Origin: Rhizomucor pusillus
Taxonomy: Eukaryota > Mucoromycota > Mucoromycetes > Mucorales > Lichtheimiaceae
Length of the DNA: 64,000 nucleotides
Direction of reading: 5' to 3'
NCBI GenBank assembly: GCA_900175165.2
Contig: FWWN02000177.1
Coordinates: forward strand, 62,001-126,000
Position 1 is the first letter of the stretch. Each line of letters begins with the position of its first letter. Positions 9,983 to 21,655 of this stretch are shown here, one piece after another. The notes beneath the pieces were generated by a model that did not search any database, had not been told where the DNA came from, and worked only from the letters and a program-made list of their open reading frames with translations. The translations under genes and the position numbers were made by a program.

Positions 9983-12651
9983 ATGGGACCGCAGCTTGAA
10001 CTCAAAATCAAGGGCAACAAGTCATTTTCTCCGTTTGCCAACCTTGACTCAGAAGAGGACCTCTCAAAGACTTGGCGCGTCTGCACAAAGGTTAAGGATT
10101 CACTGGAGAATGGATCGAGATTGGAGAACCTCTCGTGGCGACTATGGTTCCGCCACCACTTGCTTACAGAAAAGTCCAACGCTCCGTTTCGAAAACTCTC
10201 CAAGAAAACGACACGCCAGCTTGATCACCACAACTCCAAACTGACTCCATTGAAGGATACTAAATCTGCGTCGTCAAGCACCCGAGTCAATGAAGACCAG
10301 CAGCAGCAGCAACAGCACCAGCGAGTAAAACCTGAAGACAATGATATCGTAATGGTTGATACGACACCGAACGCTGCGCCCGATAATTGTCAGCCTCACA
10401 AACAGCAACAGCAACGAGAGGTTCAAAACCATCAGCAGAGCCAGCAATCTGCTCCTCTTCCTCCACAGCAGCAGCGACAACAACAACGGGAGCAAGTATG
10501 GAGTGCACCTCAAACTCCACAGCAGGCTATCCAGAATTCAAACAACGGTAACATGAACGGTCTTTTACAGCAACAGCAACAGCAGCAAGTTATACCAATG
10601 TCAACGGCTGCTATCCAAATACCTGCAATGGACAATTACAGTCCTGGCAATGAGCGTGAGGGGCACACCAGCCACGGAGATAATCTCGGTCAGCAGACAT
10701 TCGTTTTACATCAGTTCACGTCTGACCAAGCAAGCGATCAAATGGTTCAACTCGACGACATTTTTGGAGCTTTGGGTGATTTTAATCAATTTCTACCTAC
10801 AAACGGATCGTCAGCTGCAGCCGCCGCCATGGCAGTCGCGAATGACATTGCAAGTGCTAGCGGTTTGATACTCGACTATCCCTCACAGCAATGGACAATG
10901 GATAATTTTAACTCACCTGCAAACTTGTATTTCCCCACACCCATGCCGCCATCGACCCCTCAGTCCCAGTCGGAAGGTCAACAAAGTATGCCAACTTCCC
11001 AGCAGCTAGCAAACCAACAACCGGCACCTCCGCAGCAGCAGCAACAGCAGCAACAGCAGCAAGTATACGCGCCTCCACAGCCGCCACAACAACAGCAACG
11101 GCAACAGCAATCAGAACCGATGATGGTAGATAACAATGCCCTAATGAACCGTCTGGTGCCCTACGCCGTGCAACAGGGGCAGCATGTTTCGTTTTCCGTT
11201 CCATCCAGCCCAGTTCTGGGGCCAAACAATTCCCATAGACACCATAAGCTTCAGCAACAGCAGTCGCAGGGACAACTTCATTATCAGTCGGGCACAATCT
11301 CGCCGGTCGCACATTCCAGCAGTGCTGGGGTAAGCTATATGAGACCTGATAGCTCTGCATCTGCAGTGATGCCTCCTCCTCCTGCTGGCGCTCTCCGCAA
11401 CAAGCTACTCGGCAGCATACCGGTCCCGTCTGTCAGTTCCCCCACGCACATGTATCACCATCACGGTTCATCCGATTTCACTACTCCTGCACTTTCTGCA
11501 TCAGCTTCCACCACCTCTTCATCAACTGTCAGCGCGTCATCTCCTCCACCACCCACCGTCGTTAACGTACCAACAGATACTACTCCTCCATTCGAGACTA
11601 ATATGTAAGTGATACCGCGATGTGAAAGTAGCATCCTGCTTACCCGCCTGATTTAGAACTCTGTCCCACCCTCCTGTGTCACGCATGTCTGAGATAGCCA
11701 CCAGCGATCATCAGCAGAGTAAGTCGTCACCATCTTCCACAGCGTCCGCGCCAGCTGGCGTGACGCCGTCTGTAGAGACGTCGAAACCGCCAAAGAGAGC
11801 TTCCGGTACCGCTGGCAACGGAGAAAAATCTGGAGTCAAGCCAATCTGTAGCAACTGTTCCGCGACGACAACACCGCTCTGGCGGCGGTCAGCCAATGAT
11901 GAGCTGTTATGCAATGCATGTGGTCTCTAGTGAGTAAAGTCTTTATGGTACATACAGTCTGGTGCTTTAACGCAAAAATAGTCAAAAGCTGCACAACGCA
12001 CCAAGGCCAAAGACGCTCAAGCCTCACAGCGGACGCAAGGATGCAAAAGAAGACGAATCAGCGCAGCTTGTGTGCTCAAACTGCTCAACGACTACGACTC
12101 CGCTCTGGCGTCGAGATGACAGCGGTGCACCTCTCTGCAATGCTTGCGGTCTCTAGTAAGTTTGCCTGAGGATGAAAAGTGCAATAAGTAAATCTAACAA
12201 TATTTTCTTCTGTAACAGCTTGAAGCTGCATCACGAACGTCGGCCACTGTCGATGAAGACAGACGTGATCAAGAAGAGACAGCGTTATGAAAGTGGATCC
12301 AACAACTCGGGTGGACGAAAGAACGGAAAGAAGAGCAAGGGCGATCAGTCGCAACCGCCGTCTCCTCCGACTGCGAATGAATCCTCTTCATCATCTGCTT
12401 CTCAGACTGTATCCATGCAGCAGCAGGGACCGATATTCCTGAGCCACAGCAACCAATTCACGAGTCTTGATACTACTACGACTACTGCTAACACCCATCA
12501 TCAACAACAGCAACAACCACCACATCGTGCGCAGCAGCCAACACAAATGCAACCATTCACTTACCTTGCTCCACAACAACCACAACAGCAGCCGCCGCAA
12601 CTGCAGCATCCAAGCGGGCCAGAAGGACAAATCTCATCCCAGTTTTATTAG
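9983..12651 (+). CDS. Nitrogen-regulator-type GATA transcription factor with two zinc fingers
   Basis: Exons 9983-11604, 11657-11929, 11982-12155 and 12219-12651 give 833 residues in frame. Near the N-terminus [20 protein letters not shown] followed by [12 protein letters not shown] is the DUF1752 signature found in AreA/Gaf1-type nitrogen regulators. A long Gln-rich, Ser/Pro-rich middle has polyQ tracts near 10300, 10570 and 11035-11110. Two class IV GATA fingers, each C-x2-C-x17-C-x2-C with TTPLWRR, lie at residues 605-629 and 663-687, followed by basic [12 protein letters not shown] and [12 protein letters not shown] tails. The linker has no cysteines, unlike the iron repressors Fep1/SreA/Urbs1. 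The inferred role is nuclear activation of nitrogen-source genes. Both fingers are interrupted by an intron at the same position and phase. Confidence 0.88.
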
Positions 12652-12829
12652 ACAACCGCATCTAAAAAGATTCTATGATTTATTTATTTCATACCCGCTT
12701 GAATTTTGGTTGCCTCTTTCCCTCCGTCCTCTTGTATTTTGTATTATACCGCATGTACCGCATCTTTTTTCGTAATTGTCGTATTTTATGTGCATGTTTC
12801 AAAAAAAGAATGAAAAAAGGAGACATAAT

Positions 12830-14288
12830 CTATGACATTGTGATCGGTTTTCGCTGTCGCAGGGTATCTTGTAACTCTATCTTGTCTGATGATGCTTCTT
12901 GTTGTTCTACGTCTTCCTTGCGTCCTACTTGTAAGACGCTCAGGGGGACCACTCGGAGCATCATCAAATCCTTGCCCACGATTGCTTTGAATTCTTTAAA
13001 TTTCATTTCGAAATCCATCACTGTCAATTTTGGTTCGTCATGGGATATCCAGAATTCATTGAACGTATGGAAAAGGTAGCCTATCGGGAATACATGAGTG
13101 TCATCACAAAATGGACTAGAGGGAACGCCGTTGCATAAAGTACTTGCAATAGAATTCATTGAATGTCTTCTTGTCTGTTCCGTGCTCAAACAGGTAAAAC
13201 TGGAGTTGACGAGTACGAAGCATCTGCACTGCAAACTGGCTGATATTGATGCCTACAATAGCAAAAGGATACCTACATTTCAAAGTCTCAGATTTTGGTC
13301 GCGCAAGCATTTGGACAAATAAAACTTACCAGGAAATTGGGTGACGAGACGAGGTGAAGGTCTTTTGAGCGGATCTGGGATGCTGCTGCGTGTAATACAC
13401 CAAATCATCGAGTCCTTGCATTCCCATACCACGGAAATCCGTCGCCGGGTCGTTGCCCTGAAAACCGATCTATCAAGCATGACGATGAGTGATCCGCATG
13501 GAAGGAGGGATGGGTTGACTTATTACGCTAACCTCAGCCCACTGGCGTGTCAGGCGTGACTCAAGCTCGGTGTCTGGTAGCAAGGCCTTCCACAGCCGCA
13601 TTAATTTCTGTTCATGCAAGGGGTTCGTCGAGTCATATTTCGTGTGCGCACGTTCGTTGATCTCTCGCGTCAGCTGATGCGTTTCTGCTATCCGGATCAA
13701 ACAAATGCGCAAAACGCGGGCTGCCGGGCTACATAGCAGCAGTACCGATATCAGCTGAGGTACATGTCAAACTATCATGATTGTTACCTCTGCGATGATC
13801 GTGAAGGAAACTGTTTTTTGGCAAGGATGCCACGCAGAACCTGATCCACATCGCAGGTATCAGACTCCAGCTCCCTACGCTCTGCCTAGATTGGACATGG
13901 TTACATTTTGCCAAGTAGCAGCCAACTCTGTATATATTACCGTTAACTGTTTCGAGTAAAGGATAGAGCGATCTAGGGACCAAAAATTATAACCAGTTCT
14001 TTTATCTTCCCCATTTTTTTTTTTTCACTTACCAATGCGATATATGATGTGCGCAGGTACATGCGTCTCTAGAAGCGGCGTCGTCAGACTGTCATCGTCC
14101 GTCTTCTCGTCAAGAGCTGATTCCAGTCCAGTCTGCCATCCCAGTTGGATCGATGCTGCGTAGCATATACGGTAGATCTCCGTCGTGCCTGTCGTTAGTC
14201 GTGCCAGAAACTTGTAGAATTTGTAGACTCTCAACAGGATCGTTGACTGATACACCTTGTTGAATAGCAGCAGCCATAGCCAACTCAT
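12830..14288 (-). CDS. ELMO domain-containing protein (ELMOD-like Arf/Arl GAP)
   Basis: Start ATG at 14288 (MSWLWLLLFNK). Exon 1 is 14033-14288 with a YKFYKFLARLTTGTTEIYRI segment matching the ELMOD N-terminus. Short exons encode DRSILYSKQLT and then AERRELESDTCDVDQVLRGI. A longer exon encodes AETHQLTREINERAH through KLMRLWKALLPDTELESRLT and RQWAE. The ELMO domain follows: GFQGNDPATDFRGMGMQGLD, AIVGINISQFAVQML, TFNEFYC and YLFHTFNEFWISHDEPKLT. The GFQGxDPxTDFRGMG block and its Arg are the GAP signature of ELMOD1-3. The product probably stimulates GTP hydrolysis on Arf/Arl GTPases at Golgi or mitochondrial surfaces. Splice sites were assigned by eye, and the exons around 13060-13500 are approximate. 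Confidence 0.85.
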
Positions 14289-14728
14289 CCTCGTTTGCAA
14301 CAATAAAGGGAAAACAAAACGAAATGCAGCCACGTGAAAATGCCAAAATGGAGACTTACAGAGAGAGAGACAGCATGCATATCTTCCTTCGCGCCATGCA
14401 CTTCACAATTTCACTGCAATGCAAGATGCATCTGTCGCCCTCAAGACGATGATAGAGACGATGATAGAACAAAAGAATGCAGATATCCATTTTTTAAACA
14501 AAAAGCTTGAGGAGATCCTTCTTGGTTGTTTATATCATCAACTTACACTTATATCCTAAGAGGGTTTATAAAAAGAGCGAAAGAGCGTTAAAGCATCAAG
14601 CATGTTGAACTCGAGCATAAATTTTCTGTACAGTTCTAACAAAACTTGCTGCTGTGGAGAATATCCTAAATTTGATTTTTACTTTGGGTCCACCTTGTGC
14701 TCCGCACTTCGCCGGCGACTTCCTTTCT
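14289..14728. promoter_or_regulatory. Divergent promoter between ELMOD and the UBZ4/UIM gene
   Basis: About 440 bp between two divergently transcribed start codons. An in-frame GTG lies upstream at 14654, but the first ATG of the downstream frame is 14729. No TATA box is evident on either strand. Confidence 0.4.
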
Positions 14729-16745
14729 ATGGTTCTATACGAGAAATCAGGCAATACAAAGCGACAAACGGATCTCAAAGAACTTTTACTTCGTGCTAGC
14801 AAAAAGAACAATTGCGTTTCGGGTCGTCTGAGCGGCAAAGAAAACCAACCTCGCGGCGATCGTGATCTTGAGCTTGCGATTATGCGCAGCAAACAGGACA
14901 CCCGCAGGAAAAACGCCATTGACGACGAAGACGCAGAGTTGCTAAAAGTACTACAATGGAGCAAAAAGCAATATGAAGAGGAACTTTTGCGGTCTAGCCA
15001 GCCTATTGCCATTGATGATAGCAGCGACGTTGAGAGTGCGCGTATCAACAAGAGCCAACAAGATCGCGATCGCAGTCAAGAGAACAAGATCGTTCAAGAG
15101 GACGACGACGACGACTTTCAGCAAACACGTCCACCGCTGGCGCTGAAACGTCTATCACAAAAGGCGAATTCACCGGTGCGAACCAAATCATCGTCGTCAC
15201 CTCTGCAGGAACGACAACGACGACTAAGCAGCAGTGACCGTAAAACATCCCCATCTGTCCCCAGCAGTCAAGCCTCTTTGTCATCAAGTATGCGTGATCC
15301 TGTCACAGTCAAGCAAGAGAAACAGGAGCAAGAAGGCAAGGAAGTATGGGAATTCGATCTTTCTAACTTCAAGCAAGAAAAGGATACGCAGCAGCAAAGG
15401 AAAGAAACAGCAGCAGATGATGATGATGATTTCGAGTTTGATCTATCTAAGATCAAACAAGAACGCAAATCAACACAAGATCAGGAAAACGGCGATGTGC
15501 TGCTTGATCTGGATCTTTCCAACATTAAGCAGGAGTCAGACCAGATTCCAGAATCAGTTTTGGAACTGGATCTGTCATCAGATATACACGCTGCAGAATC
15601 AACATCCAATCGGTTCAGCGAGGATGAGATACCTTCCAGTTGTGAGTCTCGTCCGAAAAGAACTCTCCCCGTTATTTTTACACCTTCGCCAAGCCCTAGC
15701 CCACCATTGATACCCAAGCGCAGCAAACTAAAACGCAACGCCGATGTCTTGCCACCTTCTCCCAATTCCCCATCAAATCCAAACGACGATGCCGCGAAAC
15801 GACAACAACAATCTCACAAAGGCAAACAGAGAGCAGCGCCGACCCCGCAAGTGATAGATGTTAGCAGCGATAGCGACAATGATCACAATCGGTTGCCTAG
15901 AAAGCGAAGGTTGTCGCGAGACACCCACACATCAGTAAGTATTTATCTTGTTTAAGTGACAAATATTACATCTAATACTTATAAACAATATCAAAATTAA
16001 GACATTCTCAACCGATGACCCCTGTATCGGTTCATCCGTCCGAACTGTCCAGTGCCCTCTATGCTACAAACAATTTCCTCCCGACAAGATCGAACAACAT
16101 GCTTCAAATTGCAATGACATGGAAGATACTGCAATGCGGTCATCATCAACACCGCCGCGGCTTGCTCGTCGACTTGCTCGGCCTGAACCATCTATCTTTT
16201 CTCCCGAGCTGCACACAATACACAGCGACATTGAAGAATTTGATGAAGATGATGATGACGACGATGGCGGTAACAATGGACGCAGTAGCGGCAGTACGCG
16301 CAATGTGAATAATTTGCAATCGTGTATTTACTGCAGTGAATGGATTCCTGCATGCGATATGGATCGACATGTATCAGAAAGCCACGCTTCTTTTGTGAAC
16401 GATGACAATGATGATGATTCAGACTGCAGTGTAATTGATCTGTGCAACCCTCACAGCGACGATGATGGATACCTCTCGCCTTTGGAAGGTTTCGTTGCGC
16501 TCGACGAGCAAAGTGCGTCGGATTCATTATACCAGCGATACCTCGATATGGCCGACAGAGAGCCTGCAGTGTCGCAACTGGAAACGAGTACTACCAGGGG
16601 AAGAGGACGCAATGCAGGGTCTGGACGAGGAAGAGGACGGGCAAATAGCCAAAAAAGCGGAAATTGGAGTGGAAGAAGAGGCAAAAATTCTAAGGGTCGC
16701 TGGTACCACATTAACAAAAATCGTAAATCCAAAGCTGGCAAATGA
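14729..16745 (+). CDS. RAP80-like ubiquitin/SUMO reader: tandem UIM, SUMO motifs, UBZ4 fingers
   Basis: Exons 14729-15934 and 16002-16745 give 649 residues. Seen in order: two ubiquitin-interacting-motif helices, LELAIMRS (47-54, canonical Ala50/Ser54) and LLKVLQWS (71-78, Val in place of Ala); acidic, Ser-rich disorder; four psi-K-x-E SUMO acceptor motifs (VKQE K195, FKQE K215, IKQE K243, IKQE K267), three inside a repeated DLS[NK][IF]KQE unit; SIM-like IAIDDSSD (93-100), VIDVSSDSD (375-383) and VIDL (546-549); a UBZ4 finger C420-x2-C423-x11-H435-x3-C439; a second finger C510-x2-C513-x11-H525-x4-H530; and an RG-rich basic tail. Known UIM and UBZ4 domains bind ubiquitin chains in DNA-damage signalling. 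The layout resembles metazoan RAP80, but orthology is not shown. It converges on the REX gene with 117 bp between stops. Confidence 0.75.
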
Positions 16746-16862
16746 TCGAGATATGCACATATCTTTGCATTAGCACAGTAAAAATAACTATGTGACAATT
16801 GTGCATCTATCAGAGTTTATTTTGTTTATTTGCTATGTATCGTGATCAAGTGAAATACGCAA

Positions 16863-19341
16863 TTATTGTTTCAGGTTGCAAAAGAATGCACCGAGGCGAA
16901 CTTTGGCAGCCAGATGTTCGAGTTTCTTCATGTCAGCGGGAGTCCATTCTACCTGCTCTTCGTCAGCATCGCCTTCCACTTTGGGCATGCGACTCTTGAC
17001 ATATCTCGAGTACAATCTAAACCGAAGCAATCTTCTATTTAGCAAGATCGCAATTTTTAGGCACAGGAAAAGGATCAGCTTACTCGTGATACTCGGGCAT
17101 GTTGCCTACACCACCAAGGACACAAAAGACGGTGCCAGAGGGTGCGTTCTCATAGATTGTCTTAAAATGTGCATCAAAGGCTATGAAACGTGCAGCGCGG
17201 TCAGCCTCGTCCTGAGCATCGTGAGGAATCACAGTCGGTGCAGCGTCGGTCTGCCACGACTTGTTTACATCCAAAGTATGGAGTTGCGTAAACACAAAGT
17301 TGTATTCATTCATGGCAGTGCCAGCCTGTTCTGCAAGTGTAGCATCGTTTTCGCAGTGGATGTAGCGTGATCCGAGAGTGGCACGGTACATGCCGTTCGG
17401 TGTTGGTGAGCTTTCCATAATGACACCAGTCTTGCTAGGTTTGAATTGATGAAGACGATCAAATACAAGCTCCGTGTCCTTGCCAAAGCGACCAAAGTTG
17501 GGTCCTTTCTTGATCTTGAGTTTGAATAGATCCAAGGATGCTATAGCGTCTTCAGCAGAGTCATGACCCACAATGGTCTCATTGTTGCGCTGGATGTTGC
17601 GTTTGAGCAGGTTACGTGCCAAAATACGAAGAGAAGGTCGGTATGGCGGGCCTCTGTGGGAGTCATACAACAGCGATGTATCAACGCAGTATGGATGTGC
17701 TATCTGTAAGGCACGCAAATCGTTCTCGAGACCGTGGCCGACCAAGATAACATTGTGATCGACAAATTTACGGAAATGTTTCTGGGCACGTCGAAGCGAG
17801 CATTTGGCTTTGGACATGATCTCTTCCGTAATACCGCTGAATTCTGTCTTGTAATCGACGATAGGGTCGTTGGGCTTGACGTACTCGTCAACAAGTGTCT
17901 TGTTATCTGAAACAATTCATTAGATCTATGGCTTTCAGAAATTATTGTATCCTTTCTCTATACCTTCATCGACAAGTGTATATCGAGCAAGAGCACTGCC
18001 AGTCGTTGTCACCACCTAAACAGAAAATGAGCGTCTTCCTCTTCGATAGAAATTGACGTGGATATTACCATTTCACAGTCAAGAGCGACGAGACGCTTCT
18101 GCTTGGCTGGCTCCTTTGCAGGTTTAGTCTCTTTCCACCCCTCTGGCAACTGGACATTTTTATCGAGAAACGACGGGATCGGATACTGCGCTGCTTGCAA
18201 TTGCTTCAGGGTCATTACATAAAACTCGCGCATATTGTCCTTGTATTTCTCGAGGCCTGAAGAGAGAGAGGGAGAAAATAAGGAGGCGGAAAAGAAAAAC
18301 AATGATTAGAGATTTTATGGGTAGGCGGGATCATTGTTTACGTGTGATATAACTTACGACTCGTCATCATCTTCTCCCGATGGATCCTTTGGCTGTGACT
18401 CACATTACACTGCATCAACTCGGCTATCGCAGCTGTAAGCTTGCCTTTGCTGCCGCTCATCTTGTAAACCATCATGTGCGAAAATTGACTGGTAAGGAAA
18501 GGCAGTGTAGATTTTCCAAAACACTTGTCAACCGTTTGTAAATCAACGCTTCTCGGTACATTTTCCCGGTTTTCTGGTATGCCAAAGTCGGCAATGTCAA
18601 GACCAGGGGCATATATCAAGACTAGGTGCTGGATAAGGCTCTTGTTGATGATTTTGAACCATGGTTGCGGAGTCCCCTCTGCTAAGCAATACAAAATCAA
18701 ATTTCGAATGTCTCCAACAGCGACGTTCTTTTGCAGCGTTTGGGGTTGCAGCTGAAGTACAGGCACAGATACCTAGCATATGTCTTAGCACAAACGCCGC
18801 CTCTTTAGGATAGGGACATATTCTACTATACCTTTTCACCGTTGATCGTTGCTTTTGCTAGTTTTCGCTGTTTGTTCTTTTCTCTTTTCTTTCTCTTCTT
18901 TTCCTCAATCTCCTCTGGTGTCAAAGTAGTCTTTTTACCATTGGGAGCAGTGGCGGGTTTGTGCTTCTTAGTGGGGGAACTACCATCTATTAGGTTGCTA
19001 AGTGAGCTTTGGGCTGATGTTTTGGCTGCGTGAGCTGTCTGAGGACTACCTGTATTATTTGCATCACGCTGTCGTTTTCCGGGTATACTGTTGCTCTTAT
19101 TTGTCGAACCAGGAGTTGGTATCGGTGTCCCGTTTTGGGTCTTCCTCTTCTTTGCATTGTTGCCTACAGCGCCTTCCTGCGAATCAGGGGCTGTCTGCTG
19201 GCGCTTTTTCGGCTCAATGACGGCTTGAGGCTTTGGTTCGGTTGATTCATCGTCTGAATCGAACTTGACGTGCACCTTCTTTGACTCGTCGTGGTAGACA
19301 GGTTTCCGTGGCGCATCGACCGGCGCAAACTTGATCTTCAT
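16863..19341 (-). CDS. REX1/REXO-type DEDDh RNA exonuclease
   Basis: Start at 19341 (MKIKFAPVDAPRKPVYHDE), last exon ending at 16863. The N-terminal half is basic and disordered with KKRK/KKRKKREK clusters suited to nuclear or nucleolar import. A middle domain (18338-18766) precedes the exonuclease. The catalytic core has LVALDCEMV (motif I, Asp and Glu), EFSGITEEIMSKAK, then VGHGLENDLRALQI (motif II) and IVGHDSAEDAIASLDLFKLK (motif III with the H-x4-D arrangement). These are the DEDDh residues of the Rex1/Rnh70/REXO family, which trims 3' ends of 5S rRNA, 5.8S rRNA and tRNAs. A C-terminal extension (17400-16863) carries an extra conserved-looking region. At least five introns are present, including ones near 17000-17080, 17906-17965, 18016-18070 and 18770-18835. 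It is divergent from PRP3 with 118 bp between ATGs. Confidence 0.88.
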
Positions 19342-19459
19342 CGCTGCTGCAGAAAAGGCGCTGTCAAAGCAGGAAAAATTTGGCAATGCCTCAAGTCGGG
19401 GGCTCAACAGTCACTTGCGCGCGAATTCAGTCTTGGTTCTCACTTGTTCTATATTACAC
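19342..19459. promoter_or_regulatory. Compact bidirectional promoter between REX exonuclease and PRP3
   Basis: Only 118 bp separate the two start codons of divergent RNA-processing genes, so both promoters and 5' UTRs must share or overlap this stretch. No TATA-like sequence is present. Confidence 0.55.
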
Positions 19460-21402
19460 ATGCCAGGCGATCAACAGCAGGTAAGACATCAATTTCTGCT
19501 TTGCACCCCCGGGACGGCACGCGGCCAACGTTAAATATTGTAGACTGCAGCGCTGATTGCTGCCAAGCGAGCAGAAGTGCTCGCCAAACTGGCAAAGTTC
19601 AAGAAACCCGAACAAGCACCTTCGCCCGCCGCGGCATCGTCGTCTTCAGCATCGCCTACTCCTTCGCGTGCAACCAGTGGCTCGCGTTCTCCAGGCCCAG
19701 GCTCACAGGAAATGCCACAGGTTGATGCTATACAGAAAAAGATAGCAGAGGCAAAGGCTCGTCTCGCGAATAGCGTCAATGCTATGGTAATGTTATCGAA
19801 AGCTTGTGTGTATGGATCCAGCATACTAATTTTTACGCCGTAGCCACGACCCTCTGCTGGAGGTATTCATACCCCGGGAACTGAAGCTAAGAAACCTATA
19901 AAACCACAAATAGCAACCGATCAATCGGGTCATATTGATTTGAAAGCCATGATGGAAGCTATACCACGTCGCGATGTTGCAACTGCCAAGGTAATTGGAG
20001 AATATACATAACGACATAACTCTCTCTGACACTGACAATTATTTCAGGCTAATCTACGGCAAGCAACAACCCGAAAGGATACACGGAAGACACCGGAGAT
20101 AGTGGAAAAGGGAGCGCCGGTTACCAATCCATACCTGGCACATGAACCTATCGTTAAGAAAGGAGCTATACGCAAACCACGGCAACTAAAGTTTGCCCAG
20201 CATGGAAAATATATTCAACAAGCCCAAGAGATTAGGCGGAAAGCCCAACTTCAAAAGTTAAAAGAGGAAATCGCTGAGAGTGTTAAGAAGGCAGGAATGG
20301 AGATTGAGCTGGATATTACCGACAAATCCCTCAAAGTGAGTCAACAAATTCTTTGGTTTGGATTCTAGAGATATATTAAATTAATATCTGAATTGTGCCA
20401 CTAGAAAGAACCGCCACCGATTGTCGAATGGTGGGATGCACCGTTCCTTCCTAACAAGACTTATGAAGACATGGATCAGACACCTGTTATCCCTGAACAG
20501 CTCGATCAACTCGTCACTCTATACGTCCATCACCCTATTCCCATTAAACCGCCAAACGAGCAGAATGAAACACCTATTGTCCGATCCCTGATGCTAACAA
20601 AGAAGGAGCGTAAGAAATTGAGACGCCAGCGAAGACAAGAAGCACAGAAAGAAAAGCAAGACAAAATCCGACTTGGTCTTCTACCTCCAGATCCACCAAA
20701 GGTTAAGATCAGCAATTTGATGCGTGTGCTTGGCAACGAAGCGATCCAGGACCCTACCAAGATCGAAGCCAAGGTCCGCAGAGAAATGGAGCAGCGGCAA
20801 AAGCAGCACGAGTTAGCGAACGAACAGCGGAAACTGACACCAGAAGAACGAAGGGCAAAGATTATGACCAAGGTGAAAGAAGACCAAAAGATGAGCAACG
20901 AAGTAGCAGTTTTCAAGTATGTATATCTGTGTCTTTGTTCAATGCGATATCTTTACTGATGCTAATTAATGTTTTCTTAAATTTCAGGATCAAGAACTGT
21001 TCTCATCCAAAACACAGATACAAGATCGAGGTTAATGCCCAACAACATCACCTAACAGGCATGGTTATCATACATCCAAAGTGCCACTTGGTAATAGTCG
21101 AAGGTGGTCCAAAGAGTATCAAGGCCTACAAGAAGCTTATGCTTCGCCGCATCGATTGGAACGATATGCCACCGCCGAAGGGTGAAGGTGCCATGGATAT
21201 CGATAAAGTCGAGGATAACCGATGCTTCCTAGTATGGGAAGGACAAGTCAAGGACAAGGCATTCAAAAGATTTACGTGGAGGACTTTTGAAAGCGAGAAA
21301 ATGGCTCGAGAAGAATTATCAAAATGGAATGTAGAACACTACTGGGATGCAGCTGTGATGCACTCGGATGAGGAGTTGGCAGCAAGACAGCCGCAGCTCT
21401 AA
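19460..21402 (+). CDS. prp3: U4/U6 snRNP protein PRP3
   Basis: Begins with a seven-codon exon (MPGDQQQ, 19460-19480), then exons from 19544, 19844 and 20048, one from about 20405 and one from about 20988. The N-terminal AALIAAKRAEVLAKLAKF and the Pro/Ser-rich region are followed by the PRP3 core: NPYLAHEPIVKKGAIRKPRQ, FAQHGKYIQQAQEIRRKAQL, PPIVEWWDAPFLPNKTYED, PIPIKPPNEQNETPIVRSLM, LTKKERKKLRRQRRQEAQKE. The C-terminal DUF1115-type domain contains MVIIHPKCHLVIVEGGPKSI and FLVWEGQVKDKAFKRFTWRT. PRP3 binds the U4/U6 duplex within the U4/U6.U5 tri-snRNP and is required for spliceosome activation. The product is slightly shorter than animal PRPF3, which carries an N-terminal PWI domain that I do not see here. 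Confidence 0.94.
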
Positions 21403-21655
21403 AATTGCAATAAAAATATGCCATATATTTTTGTTTACCTTAAAGTACATAATTATCTATTTACTTGACTTTAGATAATTGCTAGTCTTTGTCGAGAAAC
21501 AATATACATCAAAGCAGTGATCTGCGCAGCAGCAGAGTTGGATGGGTGATATGCGTATCTAAAGTCCGAACGCAGTGGGGCCGCTGCGGCGAGCGTCGAA
21601 AGTGCCCAGTTTGGTTGGATGATATGGCTCTCCCTCTTTACCTTATCTCGTAACC

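Noticed and set aside
11820..12240. Iron-responsive repressor (Fep1/SreA/Urbs1) identity for the two-finger GATA protein
   Set aside because: The linker has no conserved cysteines, and a DUF1752 N-terminus is present, which fits nitrogen regulators.
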